From: Sideroxydans sp.
GTDB taxonomy: Bacteria > Pseudomonadota > Gammaproteobacteria > Burkholderiales > Gallionellaceae
Reading direction: 5' to 3'
NCBI GenBank assembly: GCA_028710605.1
Contig: JAQTTU010000016.1
Location: 1-55,676 of the forward strand
DNA length: 55,676 nt
How positions within the stretch are numbered: position 1 is the first letter of the stretch; each line of letters opens with the position of its first letter. The notes under the pieces were generated by a model. It did not search any database. It was not told the DNA's origin and saw only the letters and a list, made by a program, of their open reading frames with translations. The translations under genes and the position numbers were made by a program. Below are positions 24,573-37,362 of the stretch, piece after piece.

Positions 24573-25724
24573 ATGAGCAATCAAACTGTTCGTACCGCGC
24601 AATCCCGCGCAACCGACGCGCGTCTGGCCGTGCAGGAATTCCATGCGGCGGTGGTGCAGCCGGAGATGGCGCTGGTGGTGTTCTTTTGTTCCAGCGAGTA
24701 TGACCTCGACCTGCTGGCGGCGGAAATGAACCGGCTGTTTGCCGGAGTGCAAGTGGTGGGCTGCACCACGGCGGGGGAAATCGGACCATCCGGCTATTGC
24801 GCGCGCAGTCTGTCCGGGGCGAGTTTTGCGGCGGGCGATTGCGTGGCAGTCAGTGGCGTGCTGGAAAATTTGAGCCAGTTCACTATCGCCGCAGGACACG
24901 GTTTTGCCCAGGCGCTGTTGCAACGTCTGGAGCATCAAGCCCCGCTGGCCAACTCGAAGAACAGCTTCGCCTTGATGCTGATCGACGGCTTGTCGGTGCG
25001 CGAAGAACAGGTGGCGCACGCATTGCAGTATGCCTTGGGCAATATCGGGCTGTTCGGCGGTTCGGCGGGCGACGACCAGCGTTTCGCCAAGACTTTTGTG
25101 TTCGGCGAAGGCCGCTTTTATTCCGACAGCGCCGTGCTGGTTCTGCTCAATACCTCCTTGCCCTTCAAAATATTCAAGACACAGCATTTCATTTCCACCG
25201 ACGAGCGGCTGGTGGTCACGGAAGCCGATACCGAACGCCGCATCGTCAAGGAGATCAACGGGCTGCCTGCCGCCGCCGAATATGCTCGCCTGGTCGGGGT
25301 CGATGTGCACGAACTCAATCCCATGCGTTTCGCCGCCGCGCCCGTGGTGGTGATGATAGACGGCACGGACTACGTGCGTTCCATCCAGAAAGCCAATGCG
25401 GACGGCAGCCTGACTTTCTTCTGTGCCATCGAAGAGGGCGTGGTGTTCCGCGTGGCGCACGGCGTGGGGCTGCTGAACAATATGGAGCAGGCCTTCGCCG
25501 AGGTGCGCGCGCAAATAGGGCAGCCGCAACTGGTCATCGCGTGCGACTGCATTTTGCGCAATCTGGAAGTGAGCCAGGGCGGTTTGAAAGAGCGCGTCGG
25601 CGAGATTTTTAAAAGCAACAACGCGATCGGTTTCAGCAGTTACGGCGAACAGTTCCACGGTGTGCACGTCAACCAGACGCTCACCGGAATCGCCATCGGC
25701 AACCCGGAGCCGAAAAATGCCTGA
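24573..25724 (+). CDS. FIST-domain sensory protein
   Basis: The 383-residue protein has a FIST N domain (about residues 30-225) and a FIST C domain (about 230-365). These are predicted ligand sensors, possibly for amino acids, found beside chemotaxis and c-di-GMP proteins. The typical GNIGLFGGSAGDDQRFAKTF segment is near residue 160. There is no signal peptide or membrane helix, so it is cytosolic. ATG 24573 follows GAGGAAG. It overlaps the next diguanylate cyclase by eight bases, implying that the two form a sensor-effector pair. Confidence 0.92.
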   Translation: MSNQTVRTAQSRATDARLAVQEFHAAVVQPEMALVVFFCSSEYDLDLLAAEMNRLFAGVQVVGCTTAGEIGPSGYCARSLSGASFAAGDCVAVSGVLENLSQFTIAAGHGFAQALLQRLEHQAPLANSKNSFALMLIDGLSVREEQVAHALQYALGNIGLFGGSAGDDQRFAKTFVFGEGRFYSDSAVLVLLNTSLPFKIFKTQHFISTDERLVVTEADTERRIVKEINGLPAAAEYARLVGVDVHELNPMRFAAAPVVVMIDGTDYVRSIQKANADGSLTFFCAIEEGVVFRVAHGVGLLNNMEQAFAEVRAQIGQPQLVIACDCILRNLEVSQGGLKERVGEIFKSNNAIGFSSYGEQFHGVHVNQTLTGIAIGNPEPKNA

Positions 25725-26922
25725 CCCGCTACAACCATCAAACGTGCAGGCCTTGCAGGCCGAGATCACGCGGCTGAACAAGATCGTTCAGGCGTTGATG
25801 AACCGCGCCGAGCGCAACGCCAGCCTGCACGGCTCCGATTTCAACCTGTTCCAGACCGCGATCACGCTGGAAGACCAAGTGCAGCGCCGCACCGGGGAAC
25901 TGGAAGCGGCCTTGCAGGAAAACGAAAAAATCACCCGCACCTTGCGCGAACGGGAAAGCAATTACCGCCTGCTACTCGAAAATTCTCCGGTCAGTGTTCA
26001 CGAGATCGGTTTGGACGGAAAAATTATTTCCATGAGCCGGGCCGGTCTGGTCATGCATGGAGTCAAAGACGAGGACGAAGTGCGAGGCGCTTTATATCTG
26101 GACGGAGTCGGTGCCGCCGACCGCGAACGCATCGCGCAACTGCTGGACAAGGCCTATAACGGCGAGACCAGCCATTTTGAATTTGTCGCCAGCGGCTCGC
26201 GCGGGCGGATTTTCAAATCGTGTTTTGTCCCGCTCAAAGACAGAAATGGCAATGTCGAAAAACTGATGGGCATCACCGAAGACATTACCGAGCGCAAGCA
26301 GGCCGAAGAGCAGGTGCGCCACCTCGCTTTTTACGATGCGCTGACCCAACTCGCCAACCGCCGCCTGCTGACCGACCGTTTGGGATTGGCGATGGCCGCC
26401 AGCAAGCGCAGCGGGCGTTACGGTGCGCTGATGTTTCTGGATTTGGACAACTTCAAACCGCTCAACGACACGCACGGGCACGAGGCGGGCGACCTGTTGC
26501 TGATCGAAGTGGCGCAGCGTCTCACCCGTTGTGTGCGTGCCGTGGATACCGTGGCGCGTATCGGCGGCGACGAGTTTGTGGTGATGGTCAGCGAATTGCA
26601 TGCCGATAAAGAAATCTCGTTTGCGCAGGCCGGGGCAATCGCCGAAAAAATCCGCGTCGCGCTGGCAGCGCCGTATTTTCTGGAACGCAATTTCTGCGCG
26701 CTGCCGGTCTTGGAACTAAGCAGCCGTGCCATTTCGACCGAGCCGAATTTGCCGCAGGCAGATGAATCAAACACGGTGGAACACCATTGCACGGCGAGCA
26801 TCGGCGTGGTGCTGTTCATCAACCACGAGTCCAGCCATGAAGACATCCTCAAGTGGGCCGATAGCGCGATGTATCAGGCGAAAGAAAGCGGGCGCAACCG
26901 GATTCGTTTCTACGAACAATAA
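25717..26922 (+). CDS. Cytosolic PAS-GGDEF diguanylate cyclase
   Basis: The 401-residue protein has an N-terminal coiled coil (about residues 10-85), a PAS/PAC domain (about 86-205) and a GGDEF domain (about 210-400). The cyclase motif RIGGDEFVVM is intact, with RAVD five residues before it as a probable inhibitory site. There is no membrane segment. A roughly 40-residue loop precedes the final CTASIGVVLF strand, as in the 20373-22079 protein, so the two cyclases look like paralogues that acquired different sensors. Its start lies inside the FIST gene end. Confidence 0.93.
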   Translation: MPDPLQPSNVQALQAEITRLNKIVQALMNRAERNASLHGSDFNLFQTAITLEDQVQRRTGELEAALQENEKITRTLRERESNYRLLLENSPVSVHEIGLDGKIISMSRAGLVMHGVKDEDEVRGALYLDGVGAADRERIAQLLDKAYNGETSHFEFVASGSRGRIFKSCFVPLKDRNGNVEKLMGITEDITERKQAEEQVRHLAFYDALTQLANRRLLTDRLGLAMAASKRSGRYGALMFLDLDNFKPLNDTHGHEAGDLLLIEVAQRLTRCVRAVDTVARIGGDEFVVMVSELHADKEISFAQAGAIAEKIRVALAAPYFLERNFCALPVLELSSRAISTEPNLPQADESNTVEHHCTASIGVVLFINHESSHEDILKWADSAMYQAKESGRNRIRFYEQ

Positions 26923-27051
26923 ATCCAGATTGCCCATTAGATTTGCGGGCATCGCAAAATTAAGGTGTTGTAGGTCGAGCTTCAGCCAGAGCTACGTTCT
27001 AACAGCCGATCTGGGTTTATACTTCGCCCTCAATTTTCTTCCCGACTAAGC

Positions 27052-28335
27052 ATGCTGGAAATCCTCTCCGTTATCGCTGTTCTGCTGCTGCTCGTGCTGT
27101 TGGCGATGCAGTTCAAGCAACCCGCACGCGCCGCGCAGATGCTGGAGCAGCAGCACCGTGCCATGCTCACCGATTTGCACGACGGGCTGAACAAGCAGGG
27201 CGACCGGCTGATCGCCGCGCAGGTGGCGGAATCCGAGCGTTTGCGTGCGGCGGTGAACGAGGAGTTGCGCGCCACGCGCGATGCCATCAACGCGCTGCAA
27301 GCCAAGCAGGATCTGCTGCGCAGCGAGATGCTGGCGCAGACGCTGGCCAAGCTGGCGGAGCAGGGGCGCGCCGATCAGGAGTTGATCCAGAATTCTTTCC
27401 GCAATGCCACGCAACATCTGGCGAGCAGCATCGAGACTTTGTCCAAGACCGTAGATGGCCGACTGGAACAAATCGGCGGCAAAGTGAACGAGCGGCTGGA
27501 TGAAGGTTTCAAAAAAACCAACGAGACGTTTGTGAGCGTGATGGCGCGTCTGGCGACCATTGACGAGGCGCAAAAAAAAATCGACGGCCTGACCACCAAT
27601 ATGGTGAGCTTGCAGGAATTGCTGGGCGACAAACGTTCGCGCGGCGCGTTCGGTGAAGTACAACTGGAAGGCCTGGTGCGCAACATCATGCCGCCGCAAT
27701 CCTACGAGATGCAATACACCTTGCCCAACGGCAGCCGCGCCGATTGCGTGTTGAAACTGCCGGAGCCGACCGGCATGGTGGCGGTGGATTCCAAATTTCC
27801 GCTGGAAAATTATCACCGCATGTTCGGCGCGGCCAGCCCCGCCGAAAAGCTGCTCGCCGAAAAACAATTCAAGGCCGATGTCAAAAAACATGTGGACGAC
27901 ATTGCCAACAAATACATCATCGCGGATGTCACCTCCGACGGCGCGGTGATGTTTGTGCCCGCCGAAGCCGTGTTCGCCGAAATTCACGCACACCATTCCG
28001 ACGTGGTCGATTACGCCATGCAGCGCCGCGTGTGGATCGTCTCGCCCACCACGCTGATGGCGGTGCTCAACACCGCGCGCGCGGTGATGAAAGATGTGGA
28101 AACGCGCAAGCAAGTGCACATCATCAAGGACGAGTTGGGCAAGCTGGGCAAAGAGTTCGGTCGCTTCGACGAGCGCATGAAAAAACTCGCCGACCACATC
28201 CGCCAGGCGCACGAAGATGCGCAAGACGTGCAGATCACCAGCCAGAAGATTTCCAAACGGTTTGTCAGCATCGAGCAAGTGGAACTGGAACATCCGGCGG
28301 CGTTGCCATCCGGTATCGCGGCGGCAGATCATTGA
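27052..28335 (+). CDS. rmuC: DNA recombination protein RmuC
   Basis: The 427-residue RmuC-family protein has an N-terminal membrane helix (MLEILSVIAVLLLLVLLAM), a long coiled coil (about residues 25-185) and the conserved nuclease-like domain (about 190-385). Visible signatures are RGAFGEVQLEGLVRNIMPP, VAVDSKFPLENYHRM, KKHVDDIANKYI and MFVPAEAVFAEIH. RmuC limits inverted-repeat recombination in E. coli, which may matter in a genome this rich in palindromes. The gap upstream has a degenerate GTAGGTCGAGC hairpin near 26969-26994 and little else. Confidence 0.94.
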   Translation: MLEILSVIAVLLLLVLLAMQFKQPARAAQMLEQQHRAMLTDLHDGLNKQGDRLIAAQVAESERLRAAVNEELRATRDAINALQAKQDLLRSEMLAQTLAKLAEQGRADQELIQNSFRNATQHLASSIETLSKTVDGRLEQIGGKVNERLDEGFKKTNETFVSVMARLATIDEAQKKIDGLTTNMVSLQELLGDKRSRGAFGEVQLEGLVRNIMPPQSYEMQYTLPNGSRADCVLKLPEPTGMVAVDSKFPLENYHRMFGAASPAEKLLAEKQFKADVKKHVDDIANKYIIADVTSDGAVMFVPAEAVFAEIHAHHSDVVDYAMQRRVWIVSPTTLMAVLNTARAVMKDVETRKQVHIIKDELGKLGKEFGRFDERMKKLADHIRQAHEDAQDVQITSQKISKRFVSIEQVELEHPAALPSGIAAADH

Positions 28336-28360
28336 TTGCAATTTTGGGAGTTAAACCAAG

Positions 28361-30493
28361 ATGAAATCTTCACACACATGGAAATTTTTCCGCGCGGGCG
28401 GCTTCGACCAGGTGCAACTGGACAGCGCTGCCGATCTCATGGCGCTGGAGCAGCTCGATCAAAAGTTGTGGGTCGCGCTGAGTTGCCCGACGCACGGCAT
28501 CGAGTTTGATAGCCGCACGCTGGACATGATAGACGCGGACGGTGACGGGCAACTGCGTGTCAACGAAGTATTGGCGGCGATCAGATGGGCGGGCGCGCTG
28601 CTGAGAAATTGCGAGCTGCTGGTGAAAAGCCCGGAAAGCCTGGCTCTCGCTGACATCGCGGATGACACCGAAGAGGGGAAACAGGTGTTGGCTTCGGCGC
28701 GCCATATCCTGAAAAGTCTGGGCAAACCGCAAGCGGCAGAAATCTCGTTGGAGGATATGGCCGACATCGACAAATTTCTCGCCGCTTTGCAGTTCAACGG
28801 CGATGGTGTGGTTTGCGCAAAACAAATCGAGGATGCCGGTTTGCGGGGCGCTGTCGAGAACATCGCCGCGACGACCGGCTCTCTCGCCGACATGAGCGGC
28901 GACAACGGCATCAATCAGGAAATCGCCGACAAATTTTTTGCGGATGCCAAGGCTTGCGCGGACTGGTATGCGCGGGGCGAGGCGGATGCGGCCATTTTGT
29001 TTTTGGGCGCTGATACCCGGTCGGCAGCGGAAGCGTTGCGCGCCGTGCAGGAGAAGGTCGGCGACTATTTCGTGCGCTGCCAAATGGCGAGCTATGATGC
29101 CCGCGCCGCATCTCCTTTGAGCCGTTCTGCCGAGGACTACCAGCAGTTGGCCGCCAAGACGCTGTCGGCGCAGAATGAGGATGTGGCCGGTTTCCCGTTG
29201 GCGACCATCGCAGCCGACAAGCCGCTGCCTTTGCTTGCCGGGATCAACCCGGCCTGGCGCGCCAAAGTTGAAGCGTTGCGCGCGCAGGTTGTGCGACCTT
29301 TGTTGGGAGACAAGCAAAACATTACGGCGGAAGAATGGACGGCGCTGTGCGCGAAATTTGCGGGTTACGATGCGTGGCAAAGCGCGAAGCCGGACTCGCC
29401 GGTGAACGAACTCGGCATAGACCGCTTGCGCGAAATCTTATCCGGTACTTATCAGGCGCAGATCAACGAGCTCATCGCGCAAGACAAGGCGGTGGAGCAT
29501 GAGATCAAAGCCATCCGCTCGGTGGAGCGGCTGATCCGCTATCAGCGCGATCTGTTCAAGCTGGCGAATAATTTTGTTTCGTTCCGCGAATTTTATTCCG
29601 GCAAACACAAGTCGATCTTTCAGGTCGGCACGCTCTATCTGGATGGGCGCAGTTGCGAGCTGTGCGTCAAAGTCGATGACATCAATGCGCATGCCGCTTA
29701 CGCGAACAGCAGCGGCGTGTGTCTGGCTTATTGCGAACTGGTGCGCAACGGCGGGGCAGAGAAGATGAATATTGCCGCCGCATTCACGGCGGGCGATTCC
29801 GACTTCTTGATGGTGGGGCGGCACGGCGTGTTCTACGACCGCAAGGGGCTGGACTGGAACGCCACCATCGTGCGCATCGCCGATCATCCCATCAGCATCC
29901 GTCAGGCGTTCTGGTCGCCCTACAAAAAGCTGACCAAGATTATCGGCGAGCAGATGCAGAAGTTTGCCGCATCCAGGGCGAATGCGGTGCAGGAGAAAAT
30001 GGTCAAGACCGCGCTGGAAAGCGGCAGTGCGGTCGCCACCGCGCCGAATACGCCGCCCAAACCGCCGTTCGATGTGGCCAAATTTGCCGGTATTTTTGCC
30101 GCGATAGGGTTGGCCATAGGCGCAATCGGCGGAATTCTCGCGGCTATCGTCGGCGGGATATTGGGCCTGAAACTGTGGCAAGTGCCGCTGGCTTTGGGCG
30201 GGCTGATGCTGGCGGTTTCCTGCCCCTCCATGCTGCTGGCCTGGTTCAAATTGAAACGCCGTAACCTCGGTCCAATCCTCGATGCATGCGGCTGGGCGAT
30301 CAATGCCAGGGTGCGCATCAACATTCCGTTCGGCACTTCGCTCACCGCGTTGCCGGCTTTGCCTGCGGGTGCGCACAGGTCGCTGGTCGATCCTTACGCC
30401 GACAAAAAATCGCTGTGGCCGTATATGCTGATCGCGCTGTCGGTATTCGCGGCGGTGTTGTGGGCATGGTATGCCGGATATTTTTCGAGATAA
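28361..30493 (+). CDS. EF-hand-containing membrane protein of unknown function
   Basis: This 710-residue protein is not assigned to a known family. A canonical calcium-binding EF loop, DADGDGQLRVNE, lies at residues 58-69, and a degenerate second one, FNGDGVVCAKQIED, near 145-158. The long middle is soluble and charged. The C-terminal 145 residues hold three hydrophobic helices (IFAAIGLAIGAIGGILAAI, PLALGGLMLAVSCPSMLL and YMLIALSVFAAVLWAW). There is no N-terminal signal, so the EF-hands should face the cytosol. It starts 25 bases after rmuC and 19 bases before nadE. Function is unknown. Confidence 0.85.
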   Translation: MKSSHTWKFFRAGGFDQVQLDSAADLMALEQLDQKLWVALSCPTHGIEFDSRTLDMIDADGDGQLRVNEVLAAIRWAGALLRNCELLVKSPESLALADIADDTEEGKQVLASARHILKSLGKPQAAEISLEDMADIDKFLAALQFNGDGVVCAKQIEDAGLRGAVENIAATTGSLADMSGDNGINQEIADKFFADAKACADWYARGEADAAILFLGADTRSAAEALRAVQEKVGDYFVRCQMASYDARAASPLSRSAEDYQQLAAKTLSAQNEDVAGFPLATIAADKPLPLLAGINPAWRAKVEALRAQVVRPLLGDKQNITAEEWTALCAKFAGYDAWQSAKPDSPVNELGIDRLREILSGTYQAQINELIAQDKAVEHEIKAIRSVERLIRYQRDLFKLANNFVSFREFYSGKHKSIFQVGTLYLDGRSCELCVKVDDINAHAAYANSSGVCLAYCELVRNGGAEKMNIAAAFTAGDSDFLMVGRHGVFYDRKGLDWNATIVRIADHPISIRQAFWSPYKKLTKIIGEQMQKFAASRANAVQEKMVKTALESGSAVATAPNTPPKPPFDVAKFAGIFAAIGLAIGAIGGILAAIVGGILGLKLWQVPLALGGLMLAVSCPSMLLAWFKLKRRNLGPILDACGWAINARVRINIPFGTSLTALPALPAGAHRSLVDPYADKKSLWPYMLIALSVFAAVLWAWYAGYFSR

Positions 30494-30512
30494 ATTTGGA
30501 TAGAGTGACCAG

Positions 30513-32490
<1,978 letters not shown>

Positions 32491-32513
32491 TTCCGCAGTT
32501 CCATCAATATGAA

Positions 32514-32547
32514 AACGCCACCGCAATCATTGCGGTGGCGTTTTTTT
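32514..32547 (+). terminator. Rho-independent terminator of glnB
   Basis: CGCCACCGCAA (32516-32526) pairs with TTGCGGTGGCG (32530-32540) around a three-base loop and is followed by seven T. It is the strongest terminator in the window. Confidence 0.95.
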
Positions 32548-32555
32548 CGTTGAGT

Positions 32556-32642
32556 ACCTTGCCCGCGAGCCAGTAAATACGGACATCTACACGATACGCA
32601 TGGTGCGGATCGCCTATTGACGGGCGTTGCGGGGCAGGTGGC
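32556..32642. repeat. Dispersed repeat, full-length copy in reverse orientation
   Basis: On the minus strand it reads CCGCCACCTGCCCCGCAACG, then CCCGTCAATAGGCGATCCGC, ACCATGCGTATCGTG, AGATGTCCGTATTTACTGGC and TCGCGGGCAAGGT. This shows the order of all modules of the family in one place. It fills the gap between the convergent glnB and smr genes. Confidence 0.78.
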
Positions 32643-32645
32643 GGT

Positions 32646-33191
32646 TCAGCTTTGATCGGATTCGGCTGGTTTGGCGCTTTTCAGCAGCACCCAGACCGCA
32701 CCGCCACCGCCCGCATTCGGCGGCGCTTCGCAGAATGCCAGCACTTGCGGGTGCTGGGTCAGCCAGTGGCGGGTGTTGACTTTCAATATCCCGTCGCGCC
32801 CTTCGCTGCGCCTGCCTTTGCCGTGGATGATGTTGATGCAGCGCAGCTCGCGCTGTGCGGCATCGCGCAGAAATTCGGCCAGCAATTTTCTGGCTTCGTC
32901 GTTGGTTAGCCCGTGTAAATCGAACTCATCTTGTAGCGGCCATCTGCCGCGACGCAAGTCGCGCAGCATCATGCGGCTGATGCCGTTGCGCGCGAATTCG
33001 GTGGGGGCGATGTCGCCTGCGCCGTGGTCGGACAAGGTGTCTGCTACGGGAGCGGAGGAGGGGATGCTGCGCGTTGATGCCCGGCGCGGCTTGGGCTTGG
33101 GCGTGATGCGGTCGGGAGGCGGGAGCGGTGTTACGCCTTCCAGTGCTTGCCGGAACAAGTCGATTTCGGGTTGTTCCGGCTTGGCTTTCAA
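32646..33191 (-). CDS. Smr-domain protein (MutS2 C-terminal-like)
   Basis: The 181-residue protein has a disordered, proline/serine-rich N-terminal half and a C-terminal Smr domain (about residues 88-175). Smr motifs are FDLHGLTNDEARKLLAEFL and IIHGKGRRSEGRDGILK. Smr domains nick DNA or cleave RNA; the specific role is unknown. The start is a TTG at 33191, four bases after the trxB stop on the same strand, with no ribosome site, so it probably relies on coupling to trxB. The next internal methionines would remove half of the protein. Confidence 0.88.
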   Translation of the reverse strand: MKAKPEQPEIDLFRQALEGVTPLPPPDRITPKPKPRRASTRSIPSSAPVADTLSDHGAGDIAPTEFARNGISRMMLRDLRRGRWPLQDEFDLHGLTNDEARKLLAEFLRDAAQRELRCINIIHGKGRRSEGRDGILKVNTRHWLTQHPQVLAFCEAPPNAGGGGAVWVLLKSAKPAESDQS

Positions 33192-33194
33192 CGA

Positions 33195-35209
<2,015 letters not shown>

Positions 35210-35213
<4 letters not shown>

Positions 35214-35668
35214 CGGCGGATACGCCGCGCTCCGTTGTAGCGGGCTTGCCAATAGCCGAGTTGCATTTGTTCGGTGCGCACGCTGTCGCCGCTCTTGGGG
35301 GAATGCACGAATTTTCCATCTCCGACGTATATCCCGACATGAGAGAAGGGATTGTGCAGGGTGTTATAAAACACCAGATCGCCGGGACGCAATTCGCTTT
35401 TGTCTATGGGGATGCCGACCCGGCTTATTTCTTTGCTGGTGCGCGGCAAATTGATACCCAGCGAGTGTCGATAGACATGGCCGACAAAACCGCTGCAATC
35501 GAAACCGCTGTTGACCGAATTGCCACCGTAGCGGTATGGCGTGTTGGACAGACTCATTGCGTACATCACCAGTTCATTAATTTGATCGTCAGAGGCGTTT
35601 TGCTGCCGGACGGGAGGCGATGCGCAGGCAGTCAGCAGCAACAGAAAAATGAAAAACAGTTTATTCAT
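35210..35668 (-). CDS. NlpC/P60-family peptidoglycan endopeptidase lipoprotein
   Basis: The 152-residue lipoprotein has a signal with lipobox LLTAC (Cys15). The NlpC/P60 catalytic residues are Cys58 in GFDCSGFVGHVY, His110 in PFSHVGIYVGDG and His122 in FVHSPKSGD. Such enzymes cut the gamma-D-Glu-diaminopimelate bond of murein stem peptides, similar to E. coli Spr/MepS. It is convergent with the transglycosylase mltB, which also acts on cell wall. Confidence 0.93.
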
Positions 35669-35723
35669 GGGTGCGGAATGTAAAGGGAAGAGCCTGCATC
35701 TGTAAACCCAAAAAAACGTTTTT

Positions 35724-35977
35724 CCCGCAGATTACGCAGATTCACGCAGATTTCAAAACCGTTTTGCCTGTCGATATTTTTGTTTTTAACCCAGATAATT
35801 CATTAGCCGAAACGTCCCCTCCCCCTTGCAGGGGGAGGGTTAGGGAGGGGGTAGAAATGTGGCCGTTCAGCAACTCTACCCCCATCCCAGCCTTCCCCCT
35901 GCAAGGGGGAAGGAGTGAGTTCGGTTCTAATGGATTATTTGGGTTTAATCTGTGAAATCTGCGGAATCTGCGGGAAA
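35724..35977. repeat. Nested repeats: CCCTCC-type inside a GCAGATT-type inverted repeat
   Basis: The outer arms are CCCGCAGATTACGCAGATTC (35724) and the complementary ...GAAATCTGCGGAATCTGCGGG ending at 35974. They extend inward through AACCCAGATAATTCATTAG and CTAATGGATTATTTGGGTT. The centre is a second inverted repeat, CCCCTCCCCCTTGCAGGGGG to CCCCCTGCAAGGGGGAAGG (35816-35914). These explain most of the 378-base gap between the NlpC gene and sqr; I see no gene there. Confidence 0.87.
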
Positions 35978-35994
35978 AGGTTTTCCTAATAAAC

Positions 35995-36030
35995 AAAAAG
36001 CCGCTGCACGTTTCCGTGCAGCGGCTTTTT
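35995..36030 (-). terminator. Terminator of the sqr operon
   Basis: AAAAAGCCGCTGCACG and CGTGCAGCGGCTTTTT pair around a TTTC loop. It is symmetrical, with A and T runs on both sides, so it can work on either strand. It lies 17 bases beyond the sqr stop. Confidence 0.93.
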
Positions 36031-36046
36031 GTTACATCATTTGCGC

Positions 36047-37318
36047 TTATTTCAGTTTTTCGATGCCCAGCATCTTGAGGATGCTGCCTTCGTAGAACGG
36101 TTCGGAATTGCCTTTCTTCATTTTGCGGATGAAGTATTTCTCGAACGCGACTTTGGCCAGATGCACCCATTTGCCTTCGGAGAACCAGTTCACGTTGCGC
36201 GGCGGGATCTGCGGGATCGCCACGAAGGCTACGCCGCTTTCGCCGAAATCGGCCAGACACACCGCATTCCAAGTGGCTTCGGTATCAGCCGGTTCGCCGG
36301 TCAGGTCGGCATGGATGTTGTGCACGGTGGCGGTGACCATGGATTCGATCATGTAGCCGGTCTTGGGCGTGCCGCAAGGAACCGGAGTGGCTTCCACCGG
36401 CGGAATGGCGACGCACACGCCGACCGCGAAGACGTTCTTGTACTTCGGGTTGCGCTGGTGTTTATCGACGACGACAAATCCGCGCGCCTGAACCAGGCCG
36501 TCAATGCCGAACACGGCATCCACGCCCTTGAACGCTGGCAGCATCATGCTGTAGTTAAACGGCAGTTCGTGTTTTTTCTTTTCGATGCCCATGTCGTCAT
36601 GTTCGGTGACGTACATTTTGCCCGCTTCGATCTTGGTGACCTTGGCGTTGCAAATCCACTTGATGCCTTTGTCGCGCATGGCGGATTCGAGGATGCCGTT
36701 GGAGTCGCCCACGCCACCCAGACCGAGGTGACCGATGTAAGGTTCGGAGGTGACGAAGGTCATCGGTACTTTGGTGCGGATCTTGCGTTTGCGCAGATCG
36801 GTATCCATGATGAATGCGTATTCATAAGCCGGGCCGAAGCAGGAAGCGCCTTGCACCGCACCGACCACGATGGGGCCGGGGTTCTTGCAGAAACCTTCCC
36901 ATTCGTCGTGCGATTTCATGGCGTGATCGACATGGCATACGGAGTAGCTGTGGCCGCCGTGCGGACCCAGCCCTTCAACTTCCTCGAAGGCCAGCTTGGG
37001 GCCGGTGGCGATCACCAGATAGTCGTAATCGACGTTCTTGCCATCATTCAATTCGAGCTGGTTCTTGTCAGGATGAACGCGCTTTACGCCGGTTGAGATG
37101 AATTCGATTCCCTTGCGCTCCAGATAGGTGCGCACCGGAAATTCGATCTGCTTGCGTTCGCGCCATTTAACGGCTACCCAAGGGTTGGACGGAACGAAAT
37201 GGAAATTTTCGCTGTTCGAAACGACTGTGACTTTGTGCTGTTTGTCCAACTTGTCGCGCATTTCGTATGCTGCCGGCATGCCGCCGAGTCCTGCTCCCAT
37301 AATGACGATGTGTGCCAT
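36047..37318 (-). CDS. sqr: Sulfide:quinone oxidoreductase, type I
   Basis: The 423-residue membrane-associated flavoprotein oxidises sulfide to polysulfide and reduces quinone. The three catalytic cysteines are at Cys128 (SVCHVDH), Cys160 (GASCFGPAYEY) and Cys354 (WNAVCLADFGE), matching Cys128/160/356 of the Acidithiobacillus ferrooxidans enzyme. The FAD motif is IVIMGAGLGGMPAAYEM, and the C-terminal amphipathic region (VNWFSEGKWVHLAKVAFEKYF) fits membrane attachment. It lies 44 bases downstream of a two-component system on the same strand, and a symmetrical terminator follows. A flavocytochrome c sulfide dehydrogenase is excluded by the cysteine pattern. Confidence 0.95.
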   Translation of the reverse strand: MAHIVIMGAGLGGMPAAYEMRDKLDKQHKVTVVSNSENFHFVPSNPWVAVKWRERKQIEFPVRTYLERKGIEFISTGVKRVHPDKNQLELNDGKNVDYDYLVIATGPKLAFEEVEGLGPHGGHSYSVCHVDHAMKSHDEWEGFCKNPGPIVVGAVQGASCFGPAYEYAFIMDTDLRKRKIRTKVPMTFVTSEPYIGHLGLGGVGDSNGILESAMRDKGIKWICNAKVTKIEAGKMYVTEHDDMGIEKKKHELPFNYSMMLPAFKGVDAVFGIDGLVQARGFVVVDKHQRNPKYKNVFAVGVCVAIPPVEATPVPCGTPKTGYMIESMVTATVHNIHADLTGEPADTEATWNAVCLADFGESGVAFVAIPQIPPRNVNWFSEGKWVHLAKVAFEKYFIRKMKKGNSEPFYEGSILKMLGIEKLK

Positions 37319-37362
37319 ATTTTTTCCTCTTTAGTTATTGATTGATGGAACAACTTCCTGTG

